Position numbers and translations under genes: made by a program. Below, one piece after another: positions 23,862-32,996 of a stretch of 64,000 nt of DNA (its first letter is position 1; each line of letters starts with the position of its first letter). The stretch is from JACOXT01 sp964372855 (GTDB taxonomy: Bacteria > Patescibacteriota > Microgenomatia > Levybacterales > UBA12049), in assembly GCA_964372855.1 (NCBI GenBank), contig CAYJRY010000002.1, forward strand, positions 15,211 to 79,210. The letters run 5' to 3'. The notes under the pieces were generated by a model that saw nothing but the letters and a program-made list of their open reading frames with translations, had not been told where the DNA came from and did no database searches.

Positions 23862-25001
23862 TTAACCCTCCTGCTGTATCCGAATTGGCATTATAAGGTG
23901 TAGATATGATTCATCTCTTTCAATTTTAAAAACCCCGGGATTTAAAGGCCCAGTCATTTCAAAAGAAATATTATCACTTTCAATATTCGCGCAAAAATCC
24001 AAAAGATAACGAGCATTAAACGCTATCTCATTCTCCTCACCAGTAGTTTGTGCCTCTATCTCAACCACACTACTTCCCAAAGATGGTGCACTTGATGATA
24101 TGACTATTTTTTCTTTTCTTAAGGATAGCTTGACAATATTTGCGGATTGTCTTGCGAAAACAAAACATGTTTTAATTGCTTTTTGAAATTCTGTTTTATC
24201 AAAAACAGACTTTAGAGAAAAATCACTGGGTATTATTTTCTCATAATTTGGAAACTCCGCCTCGATCAGTCTTCCAATAAGCTTTGTATTGTTCAAAGAA
24301 AATACCACCTGATTATTTCCTTGAGGAATAAAAACATCCACGCCTTCTCCTTCTTCCTCTTTACACATCAACTGAAGTTCTCTAATAACTCTTGATGGCA
24401 CTATAACAGATAAGGATTCCTTTTTTTCTAATATCGCGTCGCTTAATGCTTTTTTTTGAAGAGATAATCTATAACCATCAGTTGCCACAAGAAAGAATCC
24501 TTTTTCACCAATACTTGCACCATCTTTAATTAACACGCCTGAAAGTGCGGGCCTTTCAGAATCCAAACTAGCCGCAAAAACAACCCTTGAAAACTCTTTG
24601 TCAATAGATTTTTTTGCTATGGTCAAAATTTTCTCTCCCAAATTACCATAAAGTTTGGGAAACTCTTTGGGTGGGGTGGTTTGGAAAACTGTTTTTATTT
24701 TTTCTCCAATCAAAACTAAACCCTCAGGTGTTGCTTCTAGTAATACTTTCTCCGATAAAGATATAGACACAAGCTCCATCAGACTTTTAGCTGGTATACA
24801 TACTTCTCCTTCTTTTTCTATTTTTGCGGGAATTTCTGTTTCTAGTCCAATTTCCAAATCTGTTGAAGAAATACGAAATTTTCCATCGCGAGCTATAAAT
24901 AAGAAATTAAGTAGAATTGGAAGTTGGCTTCTTGAAGAAATAGCATGATTTGCAAATACTAATTTTTTAGAAAACTTATCAAAAACAAAAGAAGCTTTCA
25001 T
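23862..25001 (-). CDS. dnaN: DNA polymerase III beta subunit (sliding clamp)
   Basis: A 379-residue clamp with the three-domain layout: 'ISSRSQLPILLNFLFIARDGKFRISSTDLEIGLE' is the first domain's hallmark, 'DSERPALSGVLI' and 'FFLVATDGYRLS' mark the second, and the C-terminal 'LHLIMPIRI' replaces the common 'YVVMPMRL' ending. It encircles DNA and tethers the replicative polymerase. It follows dnaA on the same strand after about 100 nt. That spacer contains TGTGAATAA (25076-25084), one base away from a perfect DnaA box. Confidence 0.97.
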   Translation of the reverse strand: MKASFVFDKFSKKLVFANHAISSRSQLPILLNFLFIARDGKFRISSTDLEIGLETEIPAKIEKEGEVCIPAKSLMELVSISLSEKVLLEATPEGLVLIGEKIKTVFQTTPPKEFPKLYGNLGEKILTIAKKSIDKEFSRVVFAASLDSERPALSGVLIKDGASIGEKGFFLVATDGYRLSLQKKALSDAILEKKESLSVIVPSRVIRELQLMCKEEEGEGVDVFIPQGNNQVVFSLNNTKLIGRLIEAEFPNYEKIIPSDFSLKSVFDKTEFQKAIKTCFVFARQSANIVKLSLRKEKIVISSSAPSLGSSVVEIEAQTTGEENEIAFNARYLLDFCANIESDNISFEMTGPLNPGVFKIERDESYLHLIMPIRIQQEG

Positions 25002-25105
25002 TAAATATATAAATTTGTAGTTGTAGTAGTGTATAGGGAAAAGTGGAAAAAAGCAAGAGGATGTGCTTAGTAAAATGTGAATAAGTGGTGGAATACCGAT
25101 GGGGA

Positions 25106-26482
25106 TTAATTATTGATTTGTTTAAGTAGTGACTTTATCCCCAATATTTCCATAGAAATTGACTTGTTTTGCACAAGTTCTTCAATTTTAGTCACACCAT
25201 GCATTATTGTCGTGTGATCCCGTCCTCCCAAAAGATTTCCAATTTCTTTGTAGCTAAGAGATAATTCTTTTTTTAACAAATACATAGTGATTTGCCTTGC
25301 CTTCACCAATCGTGCCTCCCGTTTTGGTCCTTTTATTAACGTTTCTTTTATATTGTAAAAATTACAAATATTTTTTATAACTTCTTCTGGATGATTTACG
25401 TAGTTATCTTTTGAATATTGATTTGTAATAGATTTTTGGATGGTATTTAATGATATTTTTTCTCCTAAAGCTTTGGCCATTGTAATTGTTCTAAGAAGTA
25501 TTCCCTCTAATTCTCTTGAGTCGCTGGTTTTTTCTGCTATTTCTTTTGCCACATCAATTGGAAGATCGATGTTATACTTTTTTGCTTTGATAAGAACAAT
25601 TGCGCATCTTAACTCAAAATCCGGTGTCTGTATGTCAACCATTAATCCACCCGAGAATCTAGACGAAAGTCTTTTTTCTAGTTTTTTTATCTCAGATGGG
25701 GGACGATCGGATGAAAGCACAATCTGAGCATTTCTATCCACAAGAAAATTAAATGTATGAAAAAGCTCTTCCTGAACAATATCTTTTCCTGCAAAAAATT
25801 GTACATCATCCACAATAAAAAGATCAATCAAGCGGAATTTTCTTTTCATTCTTGATGTGTCATTCCCTCGTATTGCCTCGACGACCTCATTGGTGAATCC
25901 CTCAGAAGTAATATATATAATTTTTTTGTTTGGATCTTTCCTATAAACCTCATTTGCTATTGCCTGCATAAGATGGGTTTTGCCAACACCTACAGGTCCA
26001 TAGATAAAAAGAGGATTATAGGTGTTTCCAATTTTTTCGGCAACTGTTGTTGCTGAAACATAAGCCAGTTGGTTACTGGGGGATACAGCTATGTTCTGAA
26101 AAGTATAATCAGGTCTGACTCCGGGAAGATGCCCAACAAAAACTTGTTTATTGGTGGTATTTGCAAAAAGCGGCGCAATAAATTCTTTCTTTTTAGTGGT
26201 TTGAGTTATTGTTTTTGGTACAAATAAAATTTTGGTGTCAATATTAGTATGTTTATCTACTGATTTTTTAATTGTTTTAAAATAACGTTTTTGGAGTAAA
26301 TCTATAATCATAGTTGAAGGAACGGCAATGGTTGCGACTCCATCGCTAAAAGTCAATAACACAGTTGGTTTGAAAAGGGTTAAAAATGTTCCTTCTGAGA
26401 TTTCTGTTTTAATATCTGATAATATTTTTTTCCAAAGTTCAGAGTTTTTGGAGTCATTCATGGTAAATTGAAGTTTAGTCAT
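25106..26482 (-). CDS. dnaA: chromosomal replication initiator DnaA
   Basis: A 458-residue DnaA. Domain I is at the N-terminus ('LWKKILSDIKTEISEGTFLTLFKP'), the AAA+ domain starts about residue 115 with Walker A 'YGPVGVGKTHLMQAI' (about 160) and Walker B 'LFIVDDVQFFAGK', and domain IV carries 'REARLVKARQITMYLLKKELSLSYKEIGNLLGGRDHTTIMH', the DnaA-box-binding helix-turn-helix. The start at 26482 overlaps a perfect DnaA box; an alternative ATG at 26461 (MNDSKNSELW) matches the common N-terminus better. The box over the start and downstream of a TTGACA (26501-26496) suggests autoregulation. Confidence 0.97.
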   Translation of the reverse strand: MTKLQFTMNDSKNSELWKKILSDIKTEISEGTFLTLFKPTVLLTFSDGVATIAVPSTMIIDLLQKRYFKTIKKSVDKHTNIDTKILFVPKTITQTTKKKEFIAPLFANTTNKQVFVGHLPGVRPDYTFQNIAVSPSNQLAYVSATTVAEKIGNTYNPLFIYGPVGVGKTHLMQAIANEVYRKDPNKKIIYITSEGFTNEVVEAIRGNDTSRMKRKFRLIDLFIVDDVQFFAGKDIVQEELFHTFNFLVDRNAQIVLSSDRPPSEIKKLEKRLSSRFSGGLMVDIQTPDFELRCAIVLIKAKKYNIDLPIDVAKEIAEKTSDSRELEGILLRTITMAKALGEKISLNTIQKSITNQYSKDNYVNHPEEVIKNICNFYNIKETLIKGPKREARLVKARQITMYLLKKELSLSYKEIGNLLGGRDHTTIMHGVTKIEELVQNKSISMEILGIKSLLKQINN

Positions 26483-26501
26483 GTGGATAACTTTTTGTCA
26501 A
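26482..26501 (-). promoter_or_regulatory. DnaA box at the dnaA start, with an adjacent -35-like element
   Basis: TTATCCACA on the minus strand (26490-26482) is a perfect DnaA box that ends inside the annotated start codon. TTGACA (26501-26496) lies just upstream. The dnaA-rpmH intergenic region (26483-26574) is AT-rich and is the natural place to look for oriC, but I see only this one perfect box in it. Confidence 0.6.
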
Positions 26502-26574
26502 GAGAGATTAAGTAGATATCACTGTATCTTTTTTAGTACTTTTAAAAAAATTATAGTTTTGTTATAATTTCAAT

Positions 26575-26709
26575 GTGGAAAAATTTGTAAAACTTAAAAA
26601 GATAAAAAGAAAAAGAAAGCATGGTTATTTAGTAAGAAATAAGTCTCACGATGGTAGAAAAATACTAAAAAGAAGAAGGCTAAAAAGTAGGACCAGGCTT
26701 TCTTTGTAA
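26575..26709 (+). CDS. rpmH: 50S ribosomal protein L34 (bL34)
   Basis: A 44-residue, very basic protein starting with GTG: 'KRKRKHGYLVRNKSHDGRKILKRRRLKSRTRLSL' is the bL34 pattern ('RkRkHGFrvRmkTknGRkvlkrRRaKGRkrLs'). It is too short for common ORF cut-offs. TATAAT lies at about 26563-26568. It heads the conserved rpmH-rnpA-yidC-jag cluster, transcribed away from dnaA. Confidence 0.95.
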   Translation: MEKFVKLKKIKRKRKHGYLVRNKSHDGRKILKRRRLKSRTRLSL

Positions 26710-26716
26710 AATATAA

Positions 26717-27049
26717 ATGTTTAAAAAACAAAACCGTCTTCCCAGGGGTGTGAGTTTTAAGGATGGGCTGATTTTCAAAACCCCAATTTTTAATCTAAAA
26801 ATAAAGGAAAACGAAATTTTTTTAAACAGGTACGCAGTTTCAATCGGAAAAAAAATAATATCTTATGCTAGTCATAGAAATAAAATAAAAAGAATTATAA
26901 GGCAAATAATTTTGAATCTTGATGAAAATATGACCAAAGGATATGATATGCTGTTTATAATAAGAAAGGGAGTTTTGGGCAAGACAAAAGAAGATATTGC
27001 TTTTTTTATTGAGCAAGCGCTAAAAACACGTGGCATTATTAAGAGATGA
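26717..27049 (+). CDS. rnpA: ribonuclease P protein component
   Basis: A 110-residue protein. 'YAVSIGKKIISYASHRNKIKRIIRQII' contains the RNR-type RNA-binding motif (RNKIKRIIR) and 'GYDMLFIIRKGV' matches the C-terminal strand. It binds the RNase P RNA and helps process tRNA 5' ends. Its stop codon overlaps the yidC start by 4 nt (ATGA). Confidence 0.95.
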   Translation: MFKKQNRLPRGVSFKDGLIFKTPIFNLKIKENEIFLNRYAVSIGKKIISYASHRNKIKRIIRQIILNLDENMTKGYDMLFIIRKGVLGKTKEDIAFFIEQALKTRGIIKR

Positions 27050-27879
27050 ATCCTTTTTCAACAGTTGTTTCGCTTTTTGACACATTATTTTTTATTCCCA
27101 TTATTAACATAATGGCTCTTCTTATTAATGGGTTTAGTTTTCTATCTGCGCCCTCCTCCTTGGGGTTTTCGATAATTGCGTTAACCGCAATAATCCGATT
27201 GTTGATATGGCCTTTAATGACCGCTCAGCTTAGGTCTTCTCATAAAATGTCAACTCTTAAGCCTCATATTGACAAGCTAAAACAAAAACACAAGGGAGAT
27301 CAGCAGGCTTTCGCAAAAGCACAAATGGATCTTTTTAGACAGCACGGAATTAACCCTCTTGCAGGGTGCTTGCCAGCATTGATTCAGATCCCAATTTTTT
27401 TCGCCCTTTATCAAGTAATTTTTGCATTTTTTGATGAAAAAGGAGGACTTAATAAAATTAACGATCTAATCTATCCCTTTTTTCCCAACTTATCAAAAAT
27501 GCCAGATCCAAATTTTTTAGGACTAAATCTTGCTAGTAAACCTTCTGAATTTAGTCAGTATGGCTGGTATTTATTATTGGTGCCGGCAGTTACTGCTCTT
27601 CTAACATTTATTCAGTCAAAAATGATGGCTCCAAAGCCTGTAAAGCCTTATCCTTCTGATTCTACAGCAGAGAAAAAAGAAAAAGAGAATGTTTCTGATG
27701 CAATGGCCTCTATGCAGTCTCAAATGACATTTTTACTTCCCATTATGGTTGGTTTTTTCTCATGGCAGTTTCCAATTGGTCTTGCTTTGTACTGGAATAC
27801 GTTTACAATTTTTGGTATTATACAGCAGTATAAAATTATGGGTTTGGGAGGATTGCAGCAATGGATAAAAAAGAAATAG
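27046..27879 (+). CDS. yidC: membrane protein insertase YidC/Oxa1
   Basis: A 277-residue member of the short Gram-positive-like type without the large periplasmic domain. 'SLGFSIIALTAIIRLLIWPLMTAQLRSSHKMSTLKPHIDKLKQKHKGDQQA' matches the first helix and the cytoplasmic hairpin with the conserved Arg; 'NPLAGCLPALIQIPIFFALYQVI' is the signature of helix 2-3; and 'FPIGLALYWNTFTIFGIIQQY' is the last helix. It inserts membrane proteins alone or with SecYEG. It overlaps jag by 19 nt. Confidence 0.96.
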   Translation: MNPFSTVVSLFDTLFFIPIINIMALLINGFSFLSAPSSLGFSIIALTAIIRLLIWPLMTAQLRSSHKMSTLKPHIDKLKQKHKGDQQAFAKAQMDLFRQHGINPLAGCLPALIQIPIFFALYQVIFAFFDEKGGLNKINDLIYPFFPNLSKMPDPNFLGLNLASKPSEFSQYGWYLLLVPAVTALLTFIQSKMMAPKPVKPYPSDSTAEKKEKENVSDAMASMQSQMTFLLPIMVGFFSWQFPIGLALYWNTFTIFGIIQQYKIMGLGGLQQWIKKK

Positions 27880-28319
27880 AATTAGTAAAGACTGCTTCGG
27901 AAGAACTTTTTGAATTATTAGAAATTGATGGAAATTTTGATATTTTGGAAGACAAGGATCAGGAAGTAATAAATATTATTTTAGATACGAAAGATACAGG
28001 GATTGTTATTGGTTATCATGGTGATACCATGGAGGGATTGCAGCTAGTTCTTTCAATGTTGATTGCAAAAAAACTTGGTAGATTTGTTAGAATATCTTTG
28101 GAAGTAGGAGACTATAAGAAAAATAGAACGGAATGGCTTAAGAGCTTGGCACAAGAGACAAGAGAAAAAGTGATTTTAGAAAATAAAGAGATTTCAATTC
28201 CATCTTTAAAATCTTGGGAAAGAAGAGTGATTCATTTGATGTTTCAGGACGATAAAGAAGTTCAGTCAATATCTGAGGGAGAGGGAAGAGAAAGAGTTCT
28301 TATTGTTAAACCACGCTAA
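27861..28319 (+). CDS. jag: RNA-binding protein KhpB/Jag (KH and R3H domains)
   Basis: A 152-residue protein: a KH domain with 'TGIVIGYHGDTMEGLQLVLSMLI' (GxxG loop as GYHG, about residues 50-72) and an R3H domain 'LKSWERRVIHLMFQDDKEVQSISEGEGRERVLIVKPR' at the C-terminus. The N-terminal Jag domain is short. The position after yidC is the classical one. KhpB binds RNA and affects cell elongation in other bacteria. Confidence 0.93.
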   Translation: MDKKEIELVKTASEELFELLEIDGNFDILEDKDQEVINIILDTKDTGIVIGYHGDTMEGLQLVLSMLIAKKLGRFVRISLEVGDYKKNRTEWLKSLAQETREKVILENKEISIPSLKSWERRVIHLMFQDDKEVQSISEGEGRERVLIVKPR

Positions 28320-28373
28320 GTTTCACATGCCACTTTTCTTAAAATTCAAATTGTTCAAAAAAATTTGCTTGAA

Positions 28374-28808
28374 ATGAATATTTTGAAAATATTTACAGAT
28401 GGCGGTTCAAGAGGAAATCCTGGACCTTCGGCAATTGGTGTTTACATAGAAGATGAAAATAATAAAAAAATTTCAGGTTTTGGAAAAACCATTGGAATTG
28501 CGACGAATAATATTGCGGAATATAGAGCAGCAATAGAAGCGCTTGATTGGGTAATAGAAAATAAAAAAAATTACCCAAAAGATACAAAGATTTATTTTTT
28601 TCTTGATTCAAAATTGATTTGTTCTCAAATTATAGGAATTTTTAAAGTAAAAAACCCACAGCTTCGTAATTTACTATTTTCTGTGAGGGATAGAGAAGCG
28701 CAAATAAATTTTTCAATAATATACAAATTTATTCCAAGAGAGGAAAATAAAAAAGCAGATTTTCTTGTTAATGAGGCGTTGGACAGATTGAGTGGTCAGA
28801 CGAATTAA
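28374..28808 (+). CDS. ribonuclease H-like protein
   Basis: A 144-residue RNase H fold: 'LKIFTDGGSRGNPGPSAIGVYI' gives the first catalytic Asp, 'NNIAEYRAAIEAL' the Glu, 'IYFFLDSKLICSQI' the second Asp and 'KKADFLVNEAL' the last Asp. It would remove RNA from RNA-DNA hybrids. This is the form often annotated rnhA-like (YpeP/reverse-transcriptase-like). It starts with ATG 28374, or TTG 28365. It ends tail-to-tail with a 4-nt overlap with the hexokinase-like gene. Confidence 0.9.
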   Translation: MNILKIFTDGGSRGNPGPSAIGVYIEDENNKKISGFGKTIGIATNNIAEYRAAIEALDWVIENKKNYPKDTKIYFFLDSKLICSQIIGIFKVKNPQLRNLLFSVRDREAQINFSIIYKFIPREENKKADFLVNEALDRLSGQTN

Positions 28809-29878
28809 CTTATTAATTTTGCTGCACCTAAAATATTGCTGTTTTTAATTTCAGCGAAATCAACCTTATATTTTGGCACGAGTTTTTTAACTGAATCTTG
28901 CACAATATCTTTATAATTAAATCCTTTCCAAAAAAGACTTCCTTCCATTACAAAAATTAAATCACATTTTTTAAAAGCAGTTATACCAGCAATTTGACTA
29001 CTAACTAATTGAGCAGATCGGGAGATGATATTTCTGGAAATATCTGAAATTAAGGGGATATTTTTGGTGGCTAGCTCATTTAATTCTTCTGTAGAATTAA
29101 TTGGGGAATGAGGGAGATTTTTTTCTTTTATAATTAGATTAAAGTGTTTATATAAATATGCTCCCGCAACCTCTTTCTCAAAGAGTGCTTTTTTAGGAGA
29201 AGATGATTCTTTATCGATTATTTTTCCCTCTTTTGTTTGAGGAAATTTATCAAAATTTGCAGACTCCAAATTGACTAAATTCTTATTATCTAGAAATATT
29301 GCAAAATTTAATCCTGTACCTACGATTCCTGCTGCAAGATTTTCCCATGGATATTTTATTAAACCTGAGAGAAGAAGGCAGATTGTATCATTCGCAACTG
29401 AAACCAAGATTTTTTTATTATTTTTTTGGTAAATATATTTTTCTATTTCATCTCCAACTTTTTTACCGACAATTCCAGAAAAACCATTTTCTTTTGCACC
29501 CCTTATCAAGATACCGTCAAGTTTGTTATTCCCAAAAATTGGTTTTAGGGGATAGGCGAAGTTTATAGCCAGACACCTTACATTCTTTTCAAGATGTTTA
29601 TCTATAAATTCTAGGAAGTCGAGTGCTTTCTTAAAGGAGGGTTGTTTAAATACAGTTTGTTTAACAACAGTTAACTTGATATCTTTTTTGGAAATAATTG
29701 CGTTTTTACAAACACTTCCGCCAATTACCAAAACTTGAAAAATTTCCCCATCTTTCACAAGTGAACTATTAGGTATTTGATTTATAATATAAGCAAGACT
29801 AGTTTTTTTGCCATTATTAGCATCTTGCAGTTCTTTTAGGAAGTTTTGTTGAATTTCTTTAAGATCAGTAGCGCTCAT
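28805..29878 (-). CDS. hexokinase-family sugar kinase-like protein
   Basis: A 357-residue protein resembling the eukaryote-type hexokinase fold rather than ROK kinases: 'VSVANDTICLLLSG' matches the active-site 'vNDTvatl', 'AAGIVGTGLNFAIFLDN' the 'GTGcNaay' segment, 'VNLESANFDKFP' the 'iN.EwG.F' segment, and 'FEKEVAGAYL' the 'fEKmisGmYLgE' helix. This suggests phosphorylation of a hexose at O6. In the 'SLVKDGEIFQVLVIGGSVC' part the usual 'aLDlGGtnfRv' is altered, so specificity or activity may differ. Next to GH1 and GT2 genes, so a sugar-use cluster is likely. Confidence 0.75.
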   Translation of the reverse strand: MSATDLKEIQQNFLKELQDANNGKKTSLAYIINQIPNSSLVKDGEIFQVLVIGGSVCKNAIISKKDIKLTVVKQTVFKQPSFKKALDFLEFIDKHLEKNVRCLAINFAYPLKPIFGNNKLDGILIRGAKENGFSGIVGKKVGDEIEKYIYQKNNKKILVSVANDTICLLLSGLIKYPWENLAAGIVGTGLNFAIFLDNKNLVNLESANFDKFPQTKEGKIIDKESSSPKKALFEKEVAGAYLYKHFNLIIKEKNLPHSPINSTEELNELATKNIPLISDISRNIISRSAQLVSSQIAGITAFKKCDLIFVMEGSLFWKGFNYKDIVQDSVKKLVPKYKVDFAEIKNSNILGAAKLIS

Positions 29879-29882
29879 TAAT

Positions 29883-31262
29883 TTAAGTTAAGGTATGGGT
29901 AGATATAAGTGTTTTGTACCAATATGCGCTTTTTTTAGGAATTCTTTTCATATTTTTTCTATCCACATGAATGAGTCCAAAACAGGATTCTGGTCTATAT
30001 CCATCTACCCACTCATAATTATCCATAAGAGTCCATGCAAAGTACCCTTCAACTGGTATGCCTCGCGTTATTGCTTTATGTACTTGCTTTATATGTTCTC
30101 TGAAGTAATAAATTCTTCTATCATCATAGATAATTTTATTTTTACCATTCCATGGAGTATTTTGTGCCATTCCATTTTCTGTCACATAGATTTTCTTTAG
30201 ACTATAAGTTTTATAGGAAAAGTATAGCTGTTGTAAAATATCGTATAATCCTTCAGGGTAATAGGGAGGTAAATAAATTGGCCAGCCCAAATCATTTTTT
30301 AACCCCTCATTTAGAGAGATTTCCTCGAATTTTCTTTTGTTTTTAGGGCTATATTTAACCATAGATCCCTTATAATAATTAACACCAACTGTTGAAAGTT
30401 TGTCTCCTATTCTTATTAACTTCATATCTTCTTTAGAAACTGCAGGCATATTTTTGCCATAGAGCTCTATCATGAATTCTGGATATTTACCAAGGAAAAA
30501 AGGATCAGTAAACCATAAATTTTTAGCTCCGTCAGAATACTTTGCAGCTAAAATGTCTTTTTCGTTAGTAGAATAAGCGTAGGAAGGGGATAGGCTTAAA
30601 ACTGTACCAATTTTAAGGTTTTTATCAAATTCTATTAAGGTTTTATAGACCAACCCATGCGCAATTAAAATATTGTGCGCTGCTAAAAGAGCATTTTTTA
30701 GATTTCTTTCTCCTGGAGCATGTATACCCTCATAGTAACTTCTGATAGAAGCGTGCCTAGACTCGTTGAAGATAAAATATTCATCTATATATTCTCCTAG
30801 ATTATTAACAACTGTACGTGCATGTTTTGTTAAGACTTCAGCGCTATTTAAATTTTTCCAACCTCCCATTTTATTTAGATATTGAGGAAGTTCCCAATGG
30901 TAAAGTGTTGCATAGATACGAATGTTTGACTTGCGAAGTAGTGAAAAGTATTTTTTATACCAATCTATTGCGATTTTATTTACCTCGCCGTTTTCCTTAA
31001 GAGTCCTTGCCATAGAGATCGATGTTCTATAATGATGAAGACCTAGCCTTTTCATTATCTCCACATCCTTTTCATACAAATGGTATCGATCAATTCCAAC
31101 GTCTGGACTTTCATTATTAAAACATTTCCCAGAGTTTTTTGCAAAATAGTTCCACATTGTCGGTTCAGAGTTTTCGTATTTGAGGGTATTAGCCTCTCCA
31201 ATTACTTGAAGATCTGCGTCAGCTGCGCCAAATTTAAAACTTTTGGGGAATTTTAGAGACAT
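29883..31262 (-). CDS. glycoside hydrolase family 1 (beta-glucosidase-like)
   Basis: A 459-residue GH1 barrel. 'FPKSFKFGAADADLQVIGE' is the N-terminal signature, 'YHLYEKDVEIMKRLGLHHYRTSISMART' the second strand, 'FIFNESRHASI' (about residue 167) gives the acid/base Glu (normally NEP; here NES), and 'KKIYVTENGMAQ' (about 362) the nucleophile Glu. 'GYFAWTLMDNYEWVDGY' is the C-terminal substrate loop. Both catalytic Glu are present, so it is likely active on a beta-glucoside or beta-galactoside. No signal peptide is seen. Start at ATG 31262; an in-frame ATG at 31283 is possible. Confidence 0.9.
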   Translation of the reverse strand: MSLKFPKSFKFGAADADLQVIGEANTLKYENSEPTMWNYFAKNSGKCFNNESPDVGIDRYHLYEKDVEIMKRLGLHHYRTSISMARTLKENGEVNKIAIDWYKKYFSLLRKSNIRIYATLYHWELPQYLNKMGGWKNLNSAEVLTKHARTVVNNLGEYIDEYFIFNESRHASIRSYYEGIHAPGERNLKNALLAAHNILIAHGLVYKTLIEFDKNLKIGTVLSLSPSYAYSTNEKDILAAKYSDGAKNLWFTDPFFLGKYPEFMIELYGKNMPAVSKEDMKLIRIGDKLSTVGVNYYKGSMVKYSPKNKRKFEEISLNEGLKNDLGWPIYLPPYYPEGLYDILQQLYFSYKTYSLKKIYVTENGMAQNTPWNGKNKIIYDDRRIYYFREHIKQVHKAITRGIPVEGYFAWTLMDNYEWVDGYRPESCFGLIHVDRKNMKRIPKKSAYWYKTLISTHTLT

Positions 31263-31316
31263 AAATACTGCATTATTGTACACTATAAAGCTAAAAATTC
31301 AAAAAGAGGTATTAGT

Positions 31317-32753
31317 TTACTTCCATTTTGCAGCTTGCCTTACTCCAAAAAACACAATCTGGGGGATGACTCCCTTATCGATTCTTTGAATTTCCTGCAT
31401 ACCTAATATGTTCCCTGCAAGAAGTCCTATTAAAGACTCAGGGCGAAATCGAGTCTGCGTAGGATTAGGTTCAATTGGTTCTGGCAAGTCTGTTCTTATT
31501 TTAACTGAAGCTTCGTTTCTAACTAAGTCAATATGCCTTATAAGTCTCTGTAGTATTTCTATTCCTGATCCCAATTCCCCTGGCATTGTAAGTCCGAGAG
31601 CTTCAGAGCTTTTGAGAATATCTTCCCTGAGCCTTGAAGATAGATCTTTTAGTTGGTTTGGGTTTATTATGAAACCAGTGATTGGATATGAGTTTGGCAC
31701 TTTCCATTCAACCCATACTTTGTCTCTTGGCTCTAGTACGTAAAGACCTTTTGGTGCAAGACCCATTGATACGAGATCGGCGAATAACAGAGCGTGATCT
31801 TGTCCCCAGTTTTTACGCTGTTGTAGTGTTTGTTCTGGTGTTTCTCGCGCCTGATCAAGGAGTATTGCATTTGGATTATGCCATATCTCACCCATATTAT
31901 TTAGAGCTACGGTAAAAAGCATATCCTCGCCACTTCCATGGGGCATAGTAACAAACGGCTTTGATAAGCGGAAAATGGTATTTCTGTCAACAAACAAACC
32001 ACATGTTTTTGTTGCAACATCGCTTCCGAACGCAGCTATACTTGCAACATCAATATGTCCACCTTGTTTGTATAATTTTGGAAGCAATCTTTCATTCTGA
32101 GTTGAATCTAGCTCTTTAAAATATGTCACTTGGGTAGGCTGATCAATATTGGGCACACCGATATTTCTAGAAGTTACAGCAACTGTGTCCCTATGGTTTC
32201 TGTAGGTTTTTTCTAATTCATCTACAGCGCCTGGAAGCAGGGCTGTATCACTGTCAACCATTAATATTCCATCTTGTCTATAACCCTCATGTTCGCGAGT
32301 AAGTTCTCTTACTAGCTCAATTGCTTTATTGCGCGCATAGGCTGGATTTTTATGATCAGGAGAAGTTGGTCTTGCATCTGCAAACTGAAGATTATTTAGG
32401 ATCAAATTACTTGCAATTTCTTGGATTTTTGTTCTTCCTTCATTTGATATTCCGTTATCAGCTATTACTATACTCAACTCTCTTGTTTTTTCGCCTTGAT
32501 TTGCAAGACTTCTTAAAGTATGCTCTATAGTTGCAAGTCTTTTATCTGAGTGAATTGGAATAATAACTACAGCACCTGGGTTGTGCTCTTTTATAGATTC
32601 TTTTTGCGTCTCAGGTTTTGTTAAGGCAAGAATAGAGGATCGTCTAAGAGCGGTTTGTGAATTTTGAATAAACCCATCAGAGGCAACCGGTTCTAGTTTA
32701 GGCTTAATATCTTTTGCAGGTTCTGCCATTGATATTTTTCTTTCTATTCCCAT
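31317..32753 (-). CDS. glycosyltransferase family 2-like protein
   Basis: A 478-residue protein with a GT-A fold. 'VVIIPIHSDKRLATIEHTLRSLANQ' is the usual first strand and helix, 'IADNG' the nucleotide-binding loop, 'DGILMVDSDTALLPGAVDELEK' holds the metal-binding DxD, and 'MPHGSGEDMLFTVALNN' the later ED motif of GT2 enzymes. No membrane helix is seen. The acceptor is unknown. The start is uncertain: ATGs at 32801, 32780, 32753 and 32729 are all in frame; 32753 is chosen because it leaves a plausible leader after a TATAAT at about 32782. Confidence 0.7.
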   Translation of the reverse strand: MGIERKISMAEPAKDIKPKLEPVASDGFIQNSQTALRRSSILALTKPETQKESIKEHNPGAVVIIPIHSDKRLATIEHTLRSLANQGEKTRELSIVIADNGISNEGRTKIQEIASNLILNNLQFADARPTSPDHKNPAYARNKAIELVRELTREHEGYRQDGILMVDSDTALLPGAVDELEKTYRNHRDTVAVTSRNIGVPNIDQPTQVTYFKELDSTQNERLLPKLYKQGGHIDVASIAAFGSDVATKTCGLFVDRNTIFRLSKPFVTMPHGSGEDMLFTVALNNMGEIWHNPNAILLDQARETPEQTLQQRKNWGQDHALLFADLVSMGLAPKGLYVLEPRDKVWVEWKVPNSYPITGFIINPNQLKDLSSRLREDILKSSEALGLTMPGELGSGIEILQRLIRHIDLVRNEASVKIRTDLPEPIEPNPTQTRFRPESLIGLLAGNILGMQEIQRIDKGVIPQIVFFGVRQAAKWK

Positions 32754-32850
32754 AATAACAGATTTTATGGCAAAATGCATTATACGCGTAAAGATGGCCA
32801 TTCGCTTGACTTAGAGACTATTTTTTTCTGACGCAAACCTGACGGATTTC

Positions 32851-32950
32851 ATATTTTCCATTTTCCAATTTCTATCTACCATTGATTGGTTAAATAGAAA
32901 ATTTGTAAAATTAAAAAAATGGAAAATGGTAAATGGCAAATAGAAAATAA
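32851..32950. repeat. facing heptad arrays without a gene
   Basis: Left: ATATTTT, CCATTTT, CCAATTT, CTATCTA, CCATTGA (32851-32885). Right: AAAATGG, AAAATGG, TAAATGG, CAAATAG, AAAATAA (32916-32950). Each arm is exactly five units, 35 nt. They are separated by 30 nt with no reading frame, between divergent genes. Confidence 0.78.
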
Positions 32951-32996
32951 AAAGTAATTCTTGCTATCAATAGTCAAAATAGTTTAAAATAAGGCG

